The notes below the pieces were generated by a model. It did not search any database. It saw only the letters and a list, made by a program, of their open reading frames with translations, and was not told where the DNA came from. Made by a program: the position numbers and the translations under genes. A stretch of DNA of 64,000 nucleotides from Sitta carolinensis (taxonomy: Eukaryota > Chordata > Aves > Passeriformes > Sittidae): assembly GCA_032173965.1 (NCBI GenBank), contig CM063283.1, positions 112,477,108-112,541,107 of the forward strand, in the 5' to 3' direction. The first letter of the stretch is position 1. Each line of letters opens with the position of its first letter. Below, one piece after another: positions 1 through 12,782 of this stretch.

Positions 1-1416
1 AAAAAGTAATCCCTGGGCGCCTTCAGGAGATTTTGCTGATTCCCTGTAGCACTCCTGGCTGTTCCCAGTCCTATTTCAGGGAACTCTCCAGAGGAGAGAC
101 AGCTGTGAATGAGGACTTGTGGTTTTATTTGCATATATAATGAAAATAGTGCATTGCACAGAGGCCTTAACTCTCTCCCTTTGGGCTCTTACACCTCTCA
201 GTGTGGAAGACCTCCCAAAAAATGCTTCAAGAGGTATTCAAAAACTGAGAAAGGAGAGAGAGAATGACCTGGGCAGAAGGAGAAGGCTGGCATAAGCAAT
301 ATTTAGCTTGGACAGGATGACTTTTCCTTTTTCCTGGCTGTGATCTGCTTTCACCCCCTGTTATCTGCTTATTTCACCTGTCAAGACCCAAGAGCAGAAT
401 AAATCAGCCTCTCTTCTGGATGAGGAGGCTCAAATGTACAATCCAGTGGCTCGGCAGCTGCTGGGCTGGGCTGGCTGTCCCAGAGTCTGCTGAGCACAGG
501 GGATAAGCAGAGGAATTCCCTGGCAATTAAAGGGGTTGAATTTCCTCTCATTTGCTGTGGGGTAGGCTTGTAGACCTGGGCAGTTACCGTGGCCTCGCTG
601 CCCTTCAGATGTTACAAATGTGCTTTTTAATATAAATATACACGTTCAGTCTGCTCCATTTCCCAGGAAGCTCCTTAGATCTTGTCCATATTCAAGATTA
701 TTTTTTACTCTGCTGATTATTCCAGTTTATTCCAATGGCATCTTGGCTTAGCTGTATAACTGCAAACTTGTCACATGGACACTGTTTCTGGAGCAAGAGT
801 TGATGTTTTTCAGCTTAGTTATAATTACTTCCAAAAGCAGGAGACAAGAGAACAGACAGATGAAGCCCAAAACATAAACCTGAAGAAAATTTTGCTTCAG
901 CTCTTGAGTCTGAGCAAGCTGAACCTGTGAAATATAGGATCCTGGAAGCACCAGGGATTTAACTTGGGGCCATCCAGGGATATTTTAGCTCGGAATGCAC
1001 ATGGAGTTTGAGTGCTTTTAAGGGATCTGTCACATACTCCCAGCTTCTTATACCAAGGCTGCTCAGCTTAGCAGTGCATTAGCCTATTTCTCATGCAGAA
1101 TGATGTAAACTAACCCAGGGGAGCGTTTCAAAGATGCTGAAATGTGAGACAATTGAGGAGAGGCACTCTCACACAAACATAAATTGCCTTCATACCCAGA
1201 AAAGGGGAAATAAGAATATATCAAGTGTTATCAGCCATCCAGCTGGTTTGAGTTGGGGGTATCTGTACCCTTTTTCATCTCTCCCCATGAAACCAGTGGG
1301 GTTTTTTTTCCCCCAAGTACCACTGCATACCTAAACAGACACATTTGTCATTTTGGAAATAATAACCTGGAGAAGAAAAGTCTCTGTTTGCTTTAAATCA
1401 AATTTTACTCATTCAA

Positions 1417-1591
1417 CCCCTTCCCTTCCCTTCCCTTCCCTTCCCTTCCCTTCCCTTCCCTTCCCTTCCCTTCCCTTCCCTTCCCTTCCCTTCCCTTCCC
1501 TTCCCTTCCCTTCCCTTCCCTTCCCTTCCCTTCCCTTCCCTTCCCTTCCCTTCCCTTCCCTTCCCTTCCCTTCCCTTCCCCTTCCCTTCCC
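1417..1591. repeat. (TTCCC)n pentanucleotide array
   Basis: About 34 tandem TTCCC units, perfect for 160 bases (1421-1580), then one inserted C and two more units. The + strand is pure pyrimidine and the - strand pure purine GGGAA, which has the regular G-triplet spacing needed for G-quadruplex formation. Long open frames across it on both strands are artefacts of the repeat. Confidence 0.97.
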
Positions 1592-3044
1592 TGGTGTTCT
1601 TATAAAGGATGTTATGATCAACAGTTACAAAAATAATGCAATTAAAAATTAAATATCTGAATTGTAGGCATTGATTTGTATAAGGATCCTGTATTATAAA
1701 GGTTAGGTTTTCCAATTCTAATTTTTGCATGGAAGAAAAAGCACATTTAGTTTTCAATCCAAAGCTTTAGGAGGAATAGTCAAACTTTGCTTATTTTTAA
1801 TATAATCACAGTATTTTAAAATACAACAGTGTATGTATGGAGCAACCATATGCAAATACAGGAAAACATCTTTTTAAGGTAGAGAGAATGATTTCTGTGT
1901 GTTAGCTCCTTTGTTATGTCTTTTACATTGGCTATTGCTAACATTGCTCTAATTGTTGCTCTAATTTACTATTCCCGAAATTCTGACTTTGCATTTCTTG
2001 ACTTTTAAACCATCTTGTAGCTTACAGCACAAAAATGCATGCTGTTATTTTATTTAACTAAAAAGACCTAGTGCACACTGAAGTGGATCCAGTGATGATT
2101 ATTCTGGAGATAAAATGTAAAGAGGGCTACTAAGTACACACGTTTGGTGTTTCAAGCCTCAGGGCAAAGTTAATGGTGCATATAAATAATTATTTGTGCA
2201 ATATACTCATAATCCATATGGTCACTCTATGAAAATTATATGCAAAAGGCAACTAAAGTCACAGAGACTGACTTTACATAGTTCTGAAACATCTGTACAG
2301 GATGGGTGTGCTGGGGTCCTCTGGACTGCTGTCCAAAAAAAAGAGAGAAGGAGCCGACAGAATGCAGCAGCATCTCCCAAAAAAACTAATTTGATGATTT
2401 TGTTTTGCTGGAAAATATCCCACCACCTCTCTTCTGGAAAAGCCCAGATAGAGCTTTGTGCATCTTTGAACCCCATTCAGAATTTAGGCTTTGGGAGGAG
2501 CAGCTCAGCTCATGGTTCCCTGCTCCCTCCTGCCTTTTTTTCAATCTTTCTGGAGGATCCAACATGATCCAGCTTTTGTCAGTTGTAGCTTTTCTGCACA
2601 AAGACAATTTTCAAACCTCTTCCCAGGGATCCACTCTCATCCTAATTTCTCTAGACACACTGTAGGCAGCTTTCCTGAGGACTGTACCTGTGGCAGGTTG
2701 GAAATTTCATTCACCTGCAGCTCTTTTTGTGTGGCTGCTCCTGCGTGCAAACACCTCCATAAAAATATTTTGCTTGCCCTAACAGAACCTTCTGAAAATC
2801 CAAATAACACAAAAATATCAATGTGCAATTTTTGTAGCCTCAAGGGAGAAAAGTGGATTATCAGGCTTGAAAGCAAATTTTGGCAGTGTGAATGTATCTT
2901 TGTTTCTTGGGGAGCTCTAAGCAGTGAGAAGCAGAATTGAGTTTGTGGTGACATTACACCTAAGCCATGGCAGGACTTATATCAAGACATTGAACCATCA
3001 AATATATTGGCAAAAATACGATGGCAAAAATCTATGAGGAAGCC

Positions 3045-3340
3045 AGAGAGGGACAATTCATCAGGAACTGGAGTGACAGGACAAGGAGGAATGGATACAA
3101 ACTGGAACAGGGGGAAAATAGGTTAGATTTTAGAAAGAAATTTTTTACTGTGAGGGTGGTGAGGCCCTGGCACAGAGTGCCCAGAGAAGCTGCCCCATCT
3201 CTGGAAGTGTCCAAGACCAGGCTGGAAGGGGCTTGGAGCAACCTGGGACAGTGGAAGGTGTCCCTGCCATGGCAAGAGGGGTGGCACTGAATGATCTTTA
3301 AGGTCCCTTCCAACAAACCCACTCTGTGATTCTGTGATTC
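3045..3340 (+). mobile_element. CR1 LINE fragment, 3' end
   Basis: A 5'-truncated CR1 retrotransposon in the sense orientation of DSCAM. It covers the last part of the reverse-transcriptase reading frame, recognisable as a degenerate peptide around 3120-3240 (FRKKFFTVRVVRPWHRVPRE then SLEVSKTRLEGA), and the conserved 3' tail GGTCCCTTCCAAC followed by two GTGATTCT units. The frame is broken, so it is dead. Confidence 0.92.
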
Positions 3341-4094
3341 TTACATAAAAATGCTTCACATGTCTGTGCAGACAGATGTTAAGGAGAGGTTTTTCTGTCG
3401 TGGGGCTGCAGGAGCAGGAGGGGACAGCCTGAGCTGCAGTGGGTTTGCTCTCCACGTCTCCAGCTTCATTATTTCCCTGTGCACACTGATGAACTATAAT
3501 TGTTTCCTGGCTCCCGTTGGTAGGAGATCGGGTGACAAAGGGGTTTGGAGCACTGCTAGGTTCCTGTTTCTCTCACTGATCTCTATTAGAACAATCATTA
3601 TGATAATGATTCTAATCCAAGCTTCTGTAATATAACTGAGAAATAAATGCTTCTTGGTTAATATGCCTCAATTAACGGGTCACCCGGCGTAGCTGCAGCA
3701 GGTTGCAAGTAAGTAGCTTTCAGGATCTGAGCCCAAATGATTATAGGTTTTCTTTCCCTTTTTAGATGAAATGGATTCATAAGCCTTACTCAAATGAATC
3801 GCTCTTGTAGTCATTAATTATAGTATACACATGTTAATGACATCATTATCAGGAGATAACATAATGTCCCAAGGACCACGTGCTACAGTTGTTTCCTGTG
3901 CAAACAATTGTGCTTGATAACACAGCCTGTCACAAAATGTCAAAAGAAACCACATGGTGTCTCGAAATGATTGTGAAATTATCATGTGTCACAGCTATGT
4001 GTATCATAAAAAATACCATCACGACAGAATTTTTCATTAGCTCTTGGGTGAGGGATACTGAAGAGAACAAATAATTAAGATCTTGAACATCTCA

Positions 4095-4184
4095 AGTGCA
4101 GCACATAGTGCAGCACTGAGCTGTTTAAAGCATATCCTGTGACTGAATTAAAGTGCATTAGTCATGAATTCAGGATATGCACAG
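4095..4184. other. Direct repeat followed by nested inverted repeat (possible hairpin)
   Basis: AGTGCAGCAC occurs twice (4095-4104 and 4107-4116). It is followed by an inverted repeat with perfect 10-base arms GCATATCCTG (4130-4139) and CAGGATATGC (4171-4180). A nested 5-base pair of arms, TGACT (4140-4144) and AGTCA (4160-4164), sits inside, and CTGT/ACAG (4121-4124, 4181-4184) sits outside. Function is unknown; it could be a regulatory element or chance symmetry. Confidence 0.5.
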
Positions 4185-5082
4185 TAATTGGCAATATTAA
4201 ACACCTTGGGATATTTTTATTTTCTCTTATTTATTAAAAATAAACAGAAAGGAATTAGTCCTTTTAATATCCTACAGTTTAGTTCTCCATTAGCACCTCC
4301 CTTTTAGCTTGTATGAGGATTGGGTATTAAGACTGTAAGAAACTTGCCAGTGTAACTCTTATTTTAGCAAATTAAATCCTGCTCAAGTGAAAGTCAGTGC
4401 CAAAGTTCCTCGAGACCTCTGTGGGAACAGAATTTCAATCATGGGGCCTCATTTGAGCAATCTCATTTTCATCCTTTCCATGATGCAGCAAAAGCTTCAA
4501 GCCCCTGGCCAGCCTGTGGGTTTTGCTGCTGACAGAATAGCAGAGCTATTCACTAAGAAGGACTGAACTCCACCTTTTTGCCTTCCATGGATTTTGGCAG
4601 CATTACCATCTTCTGCAGTTTTCCTCCTGAACTCTGTGCATTTTGCTCCTGAACTCAAGTGGTGACTTATTGGGCTCTATATTTTTAGATTTCCCCTTTT
4701 TCTTTCACCACCAGACTGAAAAACATGATTATTCTCCTGCTGGAAGGAAGCTGTGCAAAATCGTTGCCCAGAGCCACGGGATCCTGCAGGCACAGAAAGG
4801 GGGAACAGTTCTCCCCGGGTCAGCAAATGCAGCTTCTTACAGAGATGCCAAAATTTCCAGAGCTGTGCTTCTCTAACCCACAAGACTCTGTTTTCAGATA
4901 CTCTGATGGTAACAGTAATACTGCTTTAGTCATGCAGTAATTAGTAGTTTAGTAATTAGCCATCAGCAACAAGGCAGACAAAGGGAGATATCCAAACTTT
5001 TCTCCTCCATCAAGATTCTGTCCCTGTGTCCCCCTGCTCAGGTGAGCCCCACCTGCAGAGCTGGCCCAAACTGATCGGCCAG

Positions 5083-5541
5083 GAGGAGCTGGAGCTGCTG
5101 GGCAGAGCCCAGAGCAGGGAGCAGGAGGAGCAGAGGCTGGAGCAGCTGTGCTGGGAGGAAAGGCTGGCACAGCTGGGATTGTTCAGCTGCACAGGAGAAA
5201 CTTTGGGCTGAGCTCAGGGTGGCCTTGCAGGAACCCTGGAGAGAGACGATTCCCAAGGGCTGCAGGGACAGGGAATGGCTGCAGGCTGTTGGGGGGCAGG
5301 GTTAGATTGGATCTTGGGTAGAAATTCTTCCCTGTGATGGTGCTGAAACACTGGAATAGGTTGCCCAGAGATTCTGTGGCTGCTCCTGGATCCCTGGCCG
5401 TGTCCAAAGCCAGGTTGGACACCAGGGCTTGGAGCAATAGTAATAATAACCTGGGATAGTGGGATGTGTCCCATGGCAGGGGGTGACTCTGGATGAGCTT
5501 TAAAGTTCCTTCCAACCCAAACCATTCTGTAATGCAGTGAT
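5083..5541 (+). mobile_element. CR1 LINE fragment, 3' end
   Basis: A truncated CR1 in sense orientation. It belongs to the same subfamily as the copies at 36360-36740 and 43888-44345: all share a near-identical block running from CAGAGGCTGGAGCAGCTGTG to the 3' tail. The degenerate C-terminal reading frame is visible (LAQLGLFSCTGE early, then a diverged version of the KHWNRLPR motif region near 5340). The tail TTCCTTCCAACCCAAACC lies at 5508-5525. A TAATAATAA interruption lies near 5440. Confidence 0.9.
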
Positions 5542-7189
5542 AATTTCAAAAGCTGCATGTTTGTGGTGCTGCTGTTCCTTTATATGAAATTTCACATGAG
5601 CCAATCAGCCCAAGAGAGCTGGCATGCAAATATTTTAGAAAATTTAAAGCTGAAAGTCTCTAAAGTAGTATCTTAGCTTACATGTTTGGCCTTTGTGGTT
5701 CTAAGTGATCCCAAAGGAGAAAGAGAAAACCATCTCAAAGTCAGCTTTTGAATTACTTACCAGTAATAATGACAAGGGAATTCTTGACAGATGACCTGGT
5801 TTTACACTTCCTGAGAGGATTCAGCAGGATTAAGATAAGGATTCAGATCCCTCTTCTTTCACCTGAGTCCCAAACCTTCCAGTGCTCCCTACACAACCCA
5901 TTTTTCAGGTTTACAGTGTTGCAGTTAGCAGCTGGCTCAGCCCTGGTACACACAATAAATTACCAGTGACCCTTTTTTCACCTCTTTGCCTCAAATTTCC
6001 ATTTCTGCAAAGAACACCATCTAATTAAAACCCCAACAGGGGCCTTCTCAGGCAGGAGGGGGGGATGCTTTGTGACATTACCAGAATTTATTCTGGCAAA
6101 ATCTGAGGTAAAATCTGAGCCTGGAGACAGAGGTGGAAGAGACCAGTGAGATTTATGAGAGACTAGTAGAGCTGGCAATAGAAATTGGAAGAGTTACTGG
6201 AGCTGCCAGCAACTTTGCAATCTTTGGGATGGAAAATCAAAGGATTATTATTTGTGAGCACAGTATTAAAAATGTATTTTACTGACAGAGGGCTGAAAAG
6301 GCTTTTCCTTTCTTCAGTGCTGAAGATTTGGTTGCATTTATATATATATACTTATTTAGTTTTTTACAGTTCACCAGAGTTCAGCTTCTTAACAAGCTGT
6401 TCTTTTTAAGACCAATTCTGGGCACTCTGTTGATGCTGCTCATACAGAGCAACTGAGTCAAGCACACAGCAAAAATATTGAAGCATTTCAGAAACCACAC
6501 ACTTCTAAGATGCTTCCAAGTTATCCTTGGAAAACCTTTGTGAATTATGAGTTTAAATATATGAAATTGCCTCAAAAGACAGCAAATGCACCTCATATAT
6601 TATCTGAGGAATAATTTACTGTGTAGACAACCAGGGAATATTTTTAGGAGGACTTCAATTGCATTCAGGGATGTTCAGCAATTCTGCAAAGCCACTTGAA
6701 TGCTTAAAAAGAAGTGAAGGAACACAAAATCTGTCAAAGAAGGTGGGAGGAAAACAGTCTAGAAATCCTTAATTTTGCCACAGAAAAAGTGTCAAATGAG
6801 AGTAACCAATGTGGCATTCAGCAAGGATGAGACAAAGGACTTCTTTTCATTTCATTTACTGTTTTCCAATCCAGTGCATGATCAAAAATAAGGCAAAAAT
6901 AGAAGAAGCATCATTCCTCAACTTCACCACCCTGAGCACTGTGTAGTCCCTCTCCTAAAGAAGAACTTATCTTGTTGGGAAACAATGTTTGTGTAATTAA
7001 ATAATGCATCATCAAACTTGATCACAACAGTCTCACTGGAGACTGCCTGGATGTCTCAGTTATTGAAATTTTGGATGATTGATTTTACCATTTAATTTTA
7101 TTTTTTTTAAATCCATATAAATTAATCCAGAGAAGATATCTTATTTTCAAATATATTTTTAAATTTTTACATACTTTATAAGGCAACCA

Positions 7190-7242
7190 GTAGATTAGTG
7201 ATTTGATTGTTGGTCTTTTCCAACCTAAATGATTTTGACACA
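7190..7242 (+). mobile_element. CR1 LINE 3'-tail remnant
   Basis: A short sense-oriented remnant resembling the CR1 3' end: a stretch like TTGGTCTTTTCCAACC followed by TAAATGATTTTG. It is too short to assign to a subfamily and carries no coding sequence. Confidence 0.65.
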
Positions 7243-8953
7243 GCAGAGTCTCAGTAGTTACTCATGAAAATAGACTTCTGTAAATCAAATTGCTGGATTA
7301 CATACTAAAGGAAGATGCAACAAACTTTTTTAGACAATTGCTGCATCTGGAAGTTGGGACAAAGCATCCTGGTTGAATAGTGCACCATTTTCTTTCCTAG
7401 GAATTGAGAGGGCAAAACCTGATGTCCACAAGATGACCCAAAATTGCTCAACGTTTTCAATGTCCCATTTATTGGAGGGAAAAGAAGGAAAAGAAAATAA
7501 ATGGGGCTGGAGAAAAAAAAACCCTGGTTTTATCACCCTTTTTTTTGGCACAAATGGTTGAAATGCTGGGAATCCACTGGGTTTGTCCCAGTTTGGAGTT
7601 GTAGCTGCAGCTGCTTTGAGAGTGGCAGCATCTTCCTTTTTAGAACATTCATATCCAGCTATTAGTTTGGCATCCTGCTGATACTGTTATTACTTCAATT
7701 TATCTTACTGGTAAGGGAAGTTTAAAAGCCACAGTGTTTTCCAGCATTTTCCACTGCAAATTCCCAGGGAAACACTGTGGGACAAAGGTGTAGCACTTCA
7801 ACAACTAGGGATTTCTCAGGCCAAATTCCAAAGAACAGACAGATTTTCCATCAGATAGGAGAGAACAGAAATGCAGAAGCTCCTCAAGACTGAATCTCAG
7901 GATGATTTTTTTTTCTAGGGTTTTAGGTAATATGATAAATTTATAATTACAGCTACAGAAAAGAGGTTTGGTAGAGCAGTTATTTGCAAAGCAGGAGCAG
8001 CAAGGTTCTACAACGTGAGACCATCCTGCCCATCACCCCTGCACTCTCTTTTTAGCAAAACCAAAGAATTCATCCATGGGGAAATTCATTAAATAAGCTG
8101 ACTAGAAATAACTAGAAATTAGTGACAACTTTGCTTCATGATGAATAAGGAAGTTTCTACCTTTGAGTCAATAACACCATTAAATTTTGCTTTATATTTG
8201 ATTTGTCAAAACTATTCCTTCAGTTCTTCATAGAATTAAAAAGTTGGGAACGTATTCCCAGGTGACCACCAGGAAATCCATGTCCCTTAGAGTGATTTTA
8301 GCTTGAATGAATTTGGGTGATTTTGCCAGTATTATTTGGCTGAAAAAAAGACTCAGTTTTGAGAATTCTCATGAATCTGCAGAGCATTTCCTTTTTTTCC
8401 TTTTCTGCCAGAATTTGCAATTTGAAGATGTTGTGAGCATGTTGGCCTGATTTTTGAATGCTGAGCTAATAAAGCCTCCTCAGAAATGCCTTTTCTCAAA
8501 GAGACCACATTGTCATAAAAAGTTTTGGGTCAAAGAAATTAGCTGTTCTCTAAAAAAAAAAAAAAATTAAAATTACAGTCCAAAGCCCCAGCAGGGTTGG
8601 TTCTAAAAACCTTTCTATCAACTTACAAGAAACTCTAAAATGTATCATAGGAAAAGCAATAAAACTTGAACATAAAGTCCCCCTGGGGACGTGGCTAATA
8701 AGGTTGTTATACAGTGTATAAACTCACACTATACCTTTGTGATTATTCTTTTTATGATGAAATATAATTTAAAACCCTCAAAAAAACCCCCAAAACCCAG
8801 AATGACCAAGTCAGCCCTTAAGCCTCCTGGATTTCCTAAGGCCAAATGAAGGTAATTTAATAATTTAGTTACAAAGCTTAGATCTAAGCACAGCTTTTGT
8901 GTTTGTGCGTTTCAAAGTTCTGATTAATAAAGAAACATTTGACAATCTGATTT

Positions 8954-9004
8954 AAAAAAAAAACAAAAAAAAACCAAAAAAAACCAACAAACCAAAAAAA
9001 AAAA
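8954..9004. repeat. A-rich low-complexity run
   Basis: About 50 bases of A runs separated by single or paired C (A9-C-A9-CC and similar). There is no clear retrotransposon body next to it, so it is listed only as low-complexity sequence. Confidence 0.9.
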
Positions 9005-9567
9005 CCAATCAAAGAAGCATTTTCATATTGCCCTTGTAACCAGCTGCTTCATTTATCACACTCAGCATTTGTCATCTACAATATGTCAAACCTTGCTTGG
9101 AAACACGAATCTCTTCTCCCTTTTCTGCTGGTTACATTATCAGCAGTGCCATTTTGGCCTCTGCTTTTGGGCACGTGGAAGAGGTAATGGGAGTTTCTAT
9201 TCCCTTGAAACACAATTTAAAGGGGGAAAAAAATTATAACCCAAGTCTTTTGATCTCCTTGTAACGTGGGAAGGGCCCGTGGAGGAAAGTGACCCCCAGC
9301 CCTGTGCCACACTCTGTCCAGGAGATGGATGGCTATAATTTACTCCTGCCTCAAACACGAGTATTTATGGAGCCTCCCCTTGGCTGAGGGGTAAAAATGG
9401 TCTCCAGAGAAACAGAAACATTTCTTTTTAAGACCATATTGAAAAGAGGGATGCGTGGGGCAGCTGAAAGTCAAGGGAAGGAGACGAGCTGGGTTGTTTT
9501 GTCCTTTTTGTTTTTCCCAGGTAATAAAATAATTCTCCTTGTTTGCCTTTGTGGGAAATATTTACTG

Positions 9568-9598
9568 TTTTTTTTTTTTTTTTTTTCCTTTTTTTTAC
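9568..9598. repeat. T-rich run
   Basis: About 30 bases of nearly pure T with one CC interruption, in unique intron sequence. Confidence 0.9.
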
Positions 9599-10058
9599 TC
9601 AGTCACACACCTGTGCCTGTGTACGTGCAGGCACAAAAACACCTTGACCTAAGTTATAGAGGTGATAAATCTCTGGGGCCCCTGTACAGTAAAGTACTGT
9701 CAATATCAGCATGGTAAAAATTAGCTTTAAAACTTCTTTTCAGCTCTTCTCTGGCTCACAGCTGGATGAGCACATTGGCAGCTCTGAATGAGCCAAAATA
9801 ACTATAATCCAGGTTCAAATTAGGGTCCTCTTCCTCTGGCCTCAGACGTTGGGGCACTGGAGCCAAATTACCAGCCACTGCTTTTCTCTGGCAGTATTAA
9901 CCATCCAGTGAAACAGCCCCAAAACACTCAGCACATAAGGCCTAGAATTCAGATCTGATAAAACACTGCAAAGACATGATAACATGTAAAAAATCACAAG
10001 AAATTCCCAAGGAAAGTTCCTAATTTTACATTTCATAAAAGTGAGAGTTTCCCTTTCT

Positions 10059-10119
10059 GTTTTGTTTTTTTTTTGTTGTTTTTTTTTGTGTTTTTTTGGT
10101 TTGTTTTTTTTTTTTTTTT
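10059..10119. repeat. T-rich run with G interruptions
   Basis: About 60 bases of T runs broken by single or double G, ending in a run of seventeen T. Simple sequence without coding potential. Confidence 0.9.
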
Positions 10120-12446
10120 GCTGTAGGAGCTGCTTCTAATTTATGGGTGATTGTACCTCAAAATCTATTACATTTAATATCTTTATAAATATTGTGTTTC
10201 TCTAAGCCTTTTTTGTTTCTCTTTGCTAGTAATTCCCTCTTTCCATGAGTCAGGTATTAAAAAATTGTTAAACACACCAGTTACCCATCAGCTTTTTCTA
10301 GTTTAAGATGGTCCCCCATTCTTCTGGAAATTTCCTGTTTTTATTGAGATTTGCTTTCCTTCTAGAAACTCGTGGCATGCTGAGCAGTAAAAGTAGAATC
10401 TAGACCATATAGAGGGAAAGAAAAGATAAAATAAATGGAGAATTAAGGTTTTGGTTTTGCAGAAACAAGCAGATGAAGGTGGTCAGACCATTGCCAAACT
10501 ATTCCTAGATGGTATCTCTAAAAAGGGGCAGAATTTTTACTGAATAATCTAAATAAAATAAAAAAAAAAATATCTTCAGACTTTTTATTATGTTTTTTTT
10601 ATTATTATTATTATTCTCCCTCATTGAATCTCCTTTCCTGCCTTTCCTGGGATGGCAGCATTTATTAACATTCTGAATCTCCTTGGTTAAGAGAATGTGG
10701 AGTTTGAGATCAGACCTTTAACACTTATTTCCCTGACTTTAAGCTGGATTTCTGCAGGTTGGTTGCAAAAGCCTGATCAGCTCACCCTGAGGTCCTTCTA
10801 TCCCCACTAAGAAGCTGTTTGTTATCTTTAAGACAAGGTCGATGACCCTCTGGAAGGCCTTTTTTTTGCCCCCTCAGTGTCTACTCCAGAGAAAATCCTT
10901 AATTTTTAGCCATCTAAAAACCAGTTGTGATGGGTTTTATGACCATGCTTGACCTCTGTGCCCAGGTGAATCCTTTTAAATATTCATCCAATGCAACAAC
11001 ACCTCTCTGTCGGTGTTAATATGCAGAAAAAATATATATTTATATTGGTTATGCTAACAAACTCATATAGAGAGTGGCTGCTAAACATAGAGGGAGTTGT
11101 GTCTGGCTGATTTAAATGCATTTGAGTCTGTTCCTGCCATCACAGTCTCAGATGATATAGGTCTATCTGCAACTATGTAGAAAATAAAATTATAATTCCC
11201 TCTGAACAGCTTGAAGAGACTGGTTCTACCAGAGCCCTCTTTCTTATCCATCAGCAGATAGTATTTCATGGCTTTTTAGCTCAGAACTGAGCTGTTATAG
11301 ACCCAGGTCACCGTGCTTAAAAGTATATTTACTTGCATGAGTGAGCAGTGAATGAAAACCATTAATGTCCCGGCATGCCCCACTCCCCAATACTCATTTT
11401 GGTTGGAGCCAGAGTTTCTTCGTGTGTTTCTGCTTAATTTAAACCTGTCAATACCCCAATTAGTGCTTGCTTCTCTTCCCCAGGGAGGGACATTTACACG
11501 TGTCACTTCACAGCCTCCAAAAGCTAAAAGACTTAAGGGAGCTGCTGGGTCATAAAATAAAACCTGATTAAAGCTTGTGCTTTCCAGTCACTTTCTGCCT
11601 TTTTTTCTTTTTTTTCTTTTAATTTAAACTTGTAAACTGTTCAGGTGATTTTAATGAAAGGACACAAATAGAGAGTTTAAAGCATAAAAACTTGTATAGA
11701 AAAAAAAAAAAACAAAAACAAAACAAACCCACTCCCCCATGGGATTCCAGTCTCTGTTTTGAATTGATTTGCATCCTGTAAGTCACCAAAAATTAGAGTG
11801 CTGTGCTTTACAGTTATGACAGCAGTAACCCTCTCATTTCACATTAAAACTTGATGCCATCTTGATGGCAGACTGAATTCAATTTAAGATCAAAGCACTG
11901 GAGAAGTTATCTAAAATTATGTATTGCTAGTTTTAACTATTTAACATTCTGCTCTCTCCAGCCTGGCTTTTATAACAGGCTGATGAAAGATTGTAATTGA
12001 TTTGGAATAGAAAGTGGCCCGAGGAATTTGTAATTAATGGAGACATGATTCTGGTGCTAATTTTTAGGCATCCACACTTCCCAACAATGTCAATGGTGGT
12101 AAAATTAATATTGTCCATAATTTCTTCTGTGGGGAGATGGTCTTTGTCTAAGTCTTCATAAATCACAATTACATACGTGGTAATATAATGGGGTTTTGAT
12201 CACTAATGTTTGTTTTGACAATTAGCCAAGCTTTGATGAGACTGATTTCCCAGTGCCTCGTGTGAGTTCCCAGAGTTTGTAACTCATTTCCACAGGTTTT
12301 TACTACAGCTGGCTGCAGGGGACAAAGCTGTCAGCTTATCAGCCCCCATCCCCTTCCCCTTGGTCACTGGGAAGTGCAGGTGGGAAAATTGGGAATTGAA
12401 GATGTGTGGCAAAGCAAGAATGTGTGTCACATTCATTTCAGAACCA

Positions 12447-12782
12447 TGTTGTAGTCTGCTTTCAGGCTTGAAGGTTTTGATTTTTTAAAGTTTTAGTTCT
12501 CTGATATTTTAGTTTTCTCAAATTCCTTCTCAGAGGAAGAACATAAACACAAAGATTACTTTTGTTACAATATTTATGTGTACATTCTTTCTGAAAAGAA
12601 GATCTCTCTTGATGTCTTTCTAATTTGACCAATGTGGGTGAAGAAGTTTATCTTTCTCTCACCAATCACATTGGTCTGTAGAAAATAGTACATAAAAAGA
12701 AACAATTTCTTTTTAAAAATCTTTTACACAATCTTGAAAAAAATCACAAAAAACCCATGTTGTGTGTTATTCCACAGTGACA
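12447..12782 (+). mobile_element. Solo LTR-like element, copy 1
   Basis: This ~336-base block aligns along its whole length with 24460-24809 in the same orientation, at clearly lower than perfect identity. Shared landmarks in order are TGTTGYAG at the start, AACATAAACA, ATTCTTTCTG, CCAATGTGGGTGAAGA, ATCAATCAC-type sequence, TGGTCTGT, TTGTGTGTTATTC and an ACAGYGACA end. TG...CA termini and overall length suggest a solo LTR. The AATAAA present in the other copy is not intact here. Flanks are ACCA and CCAT, not a clean target duplication, consistent with an older insertion. Confidence 0.65.
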
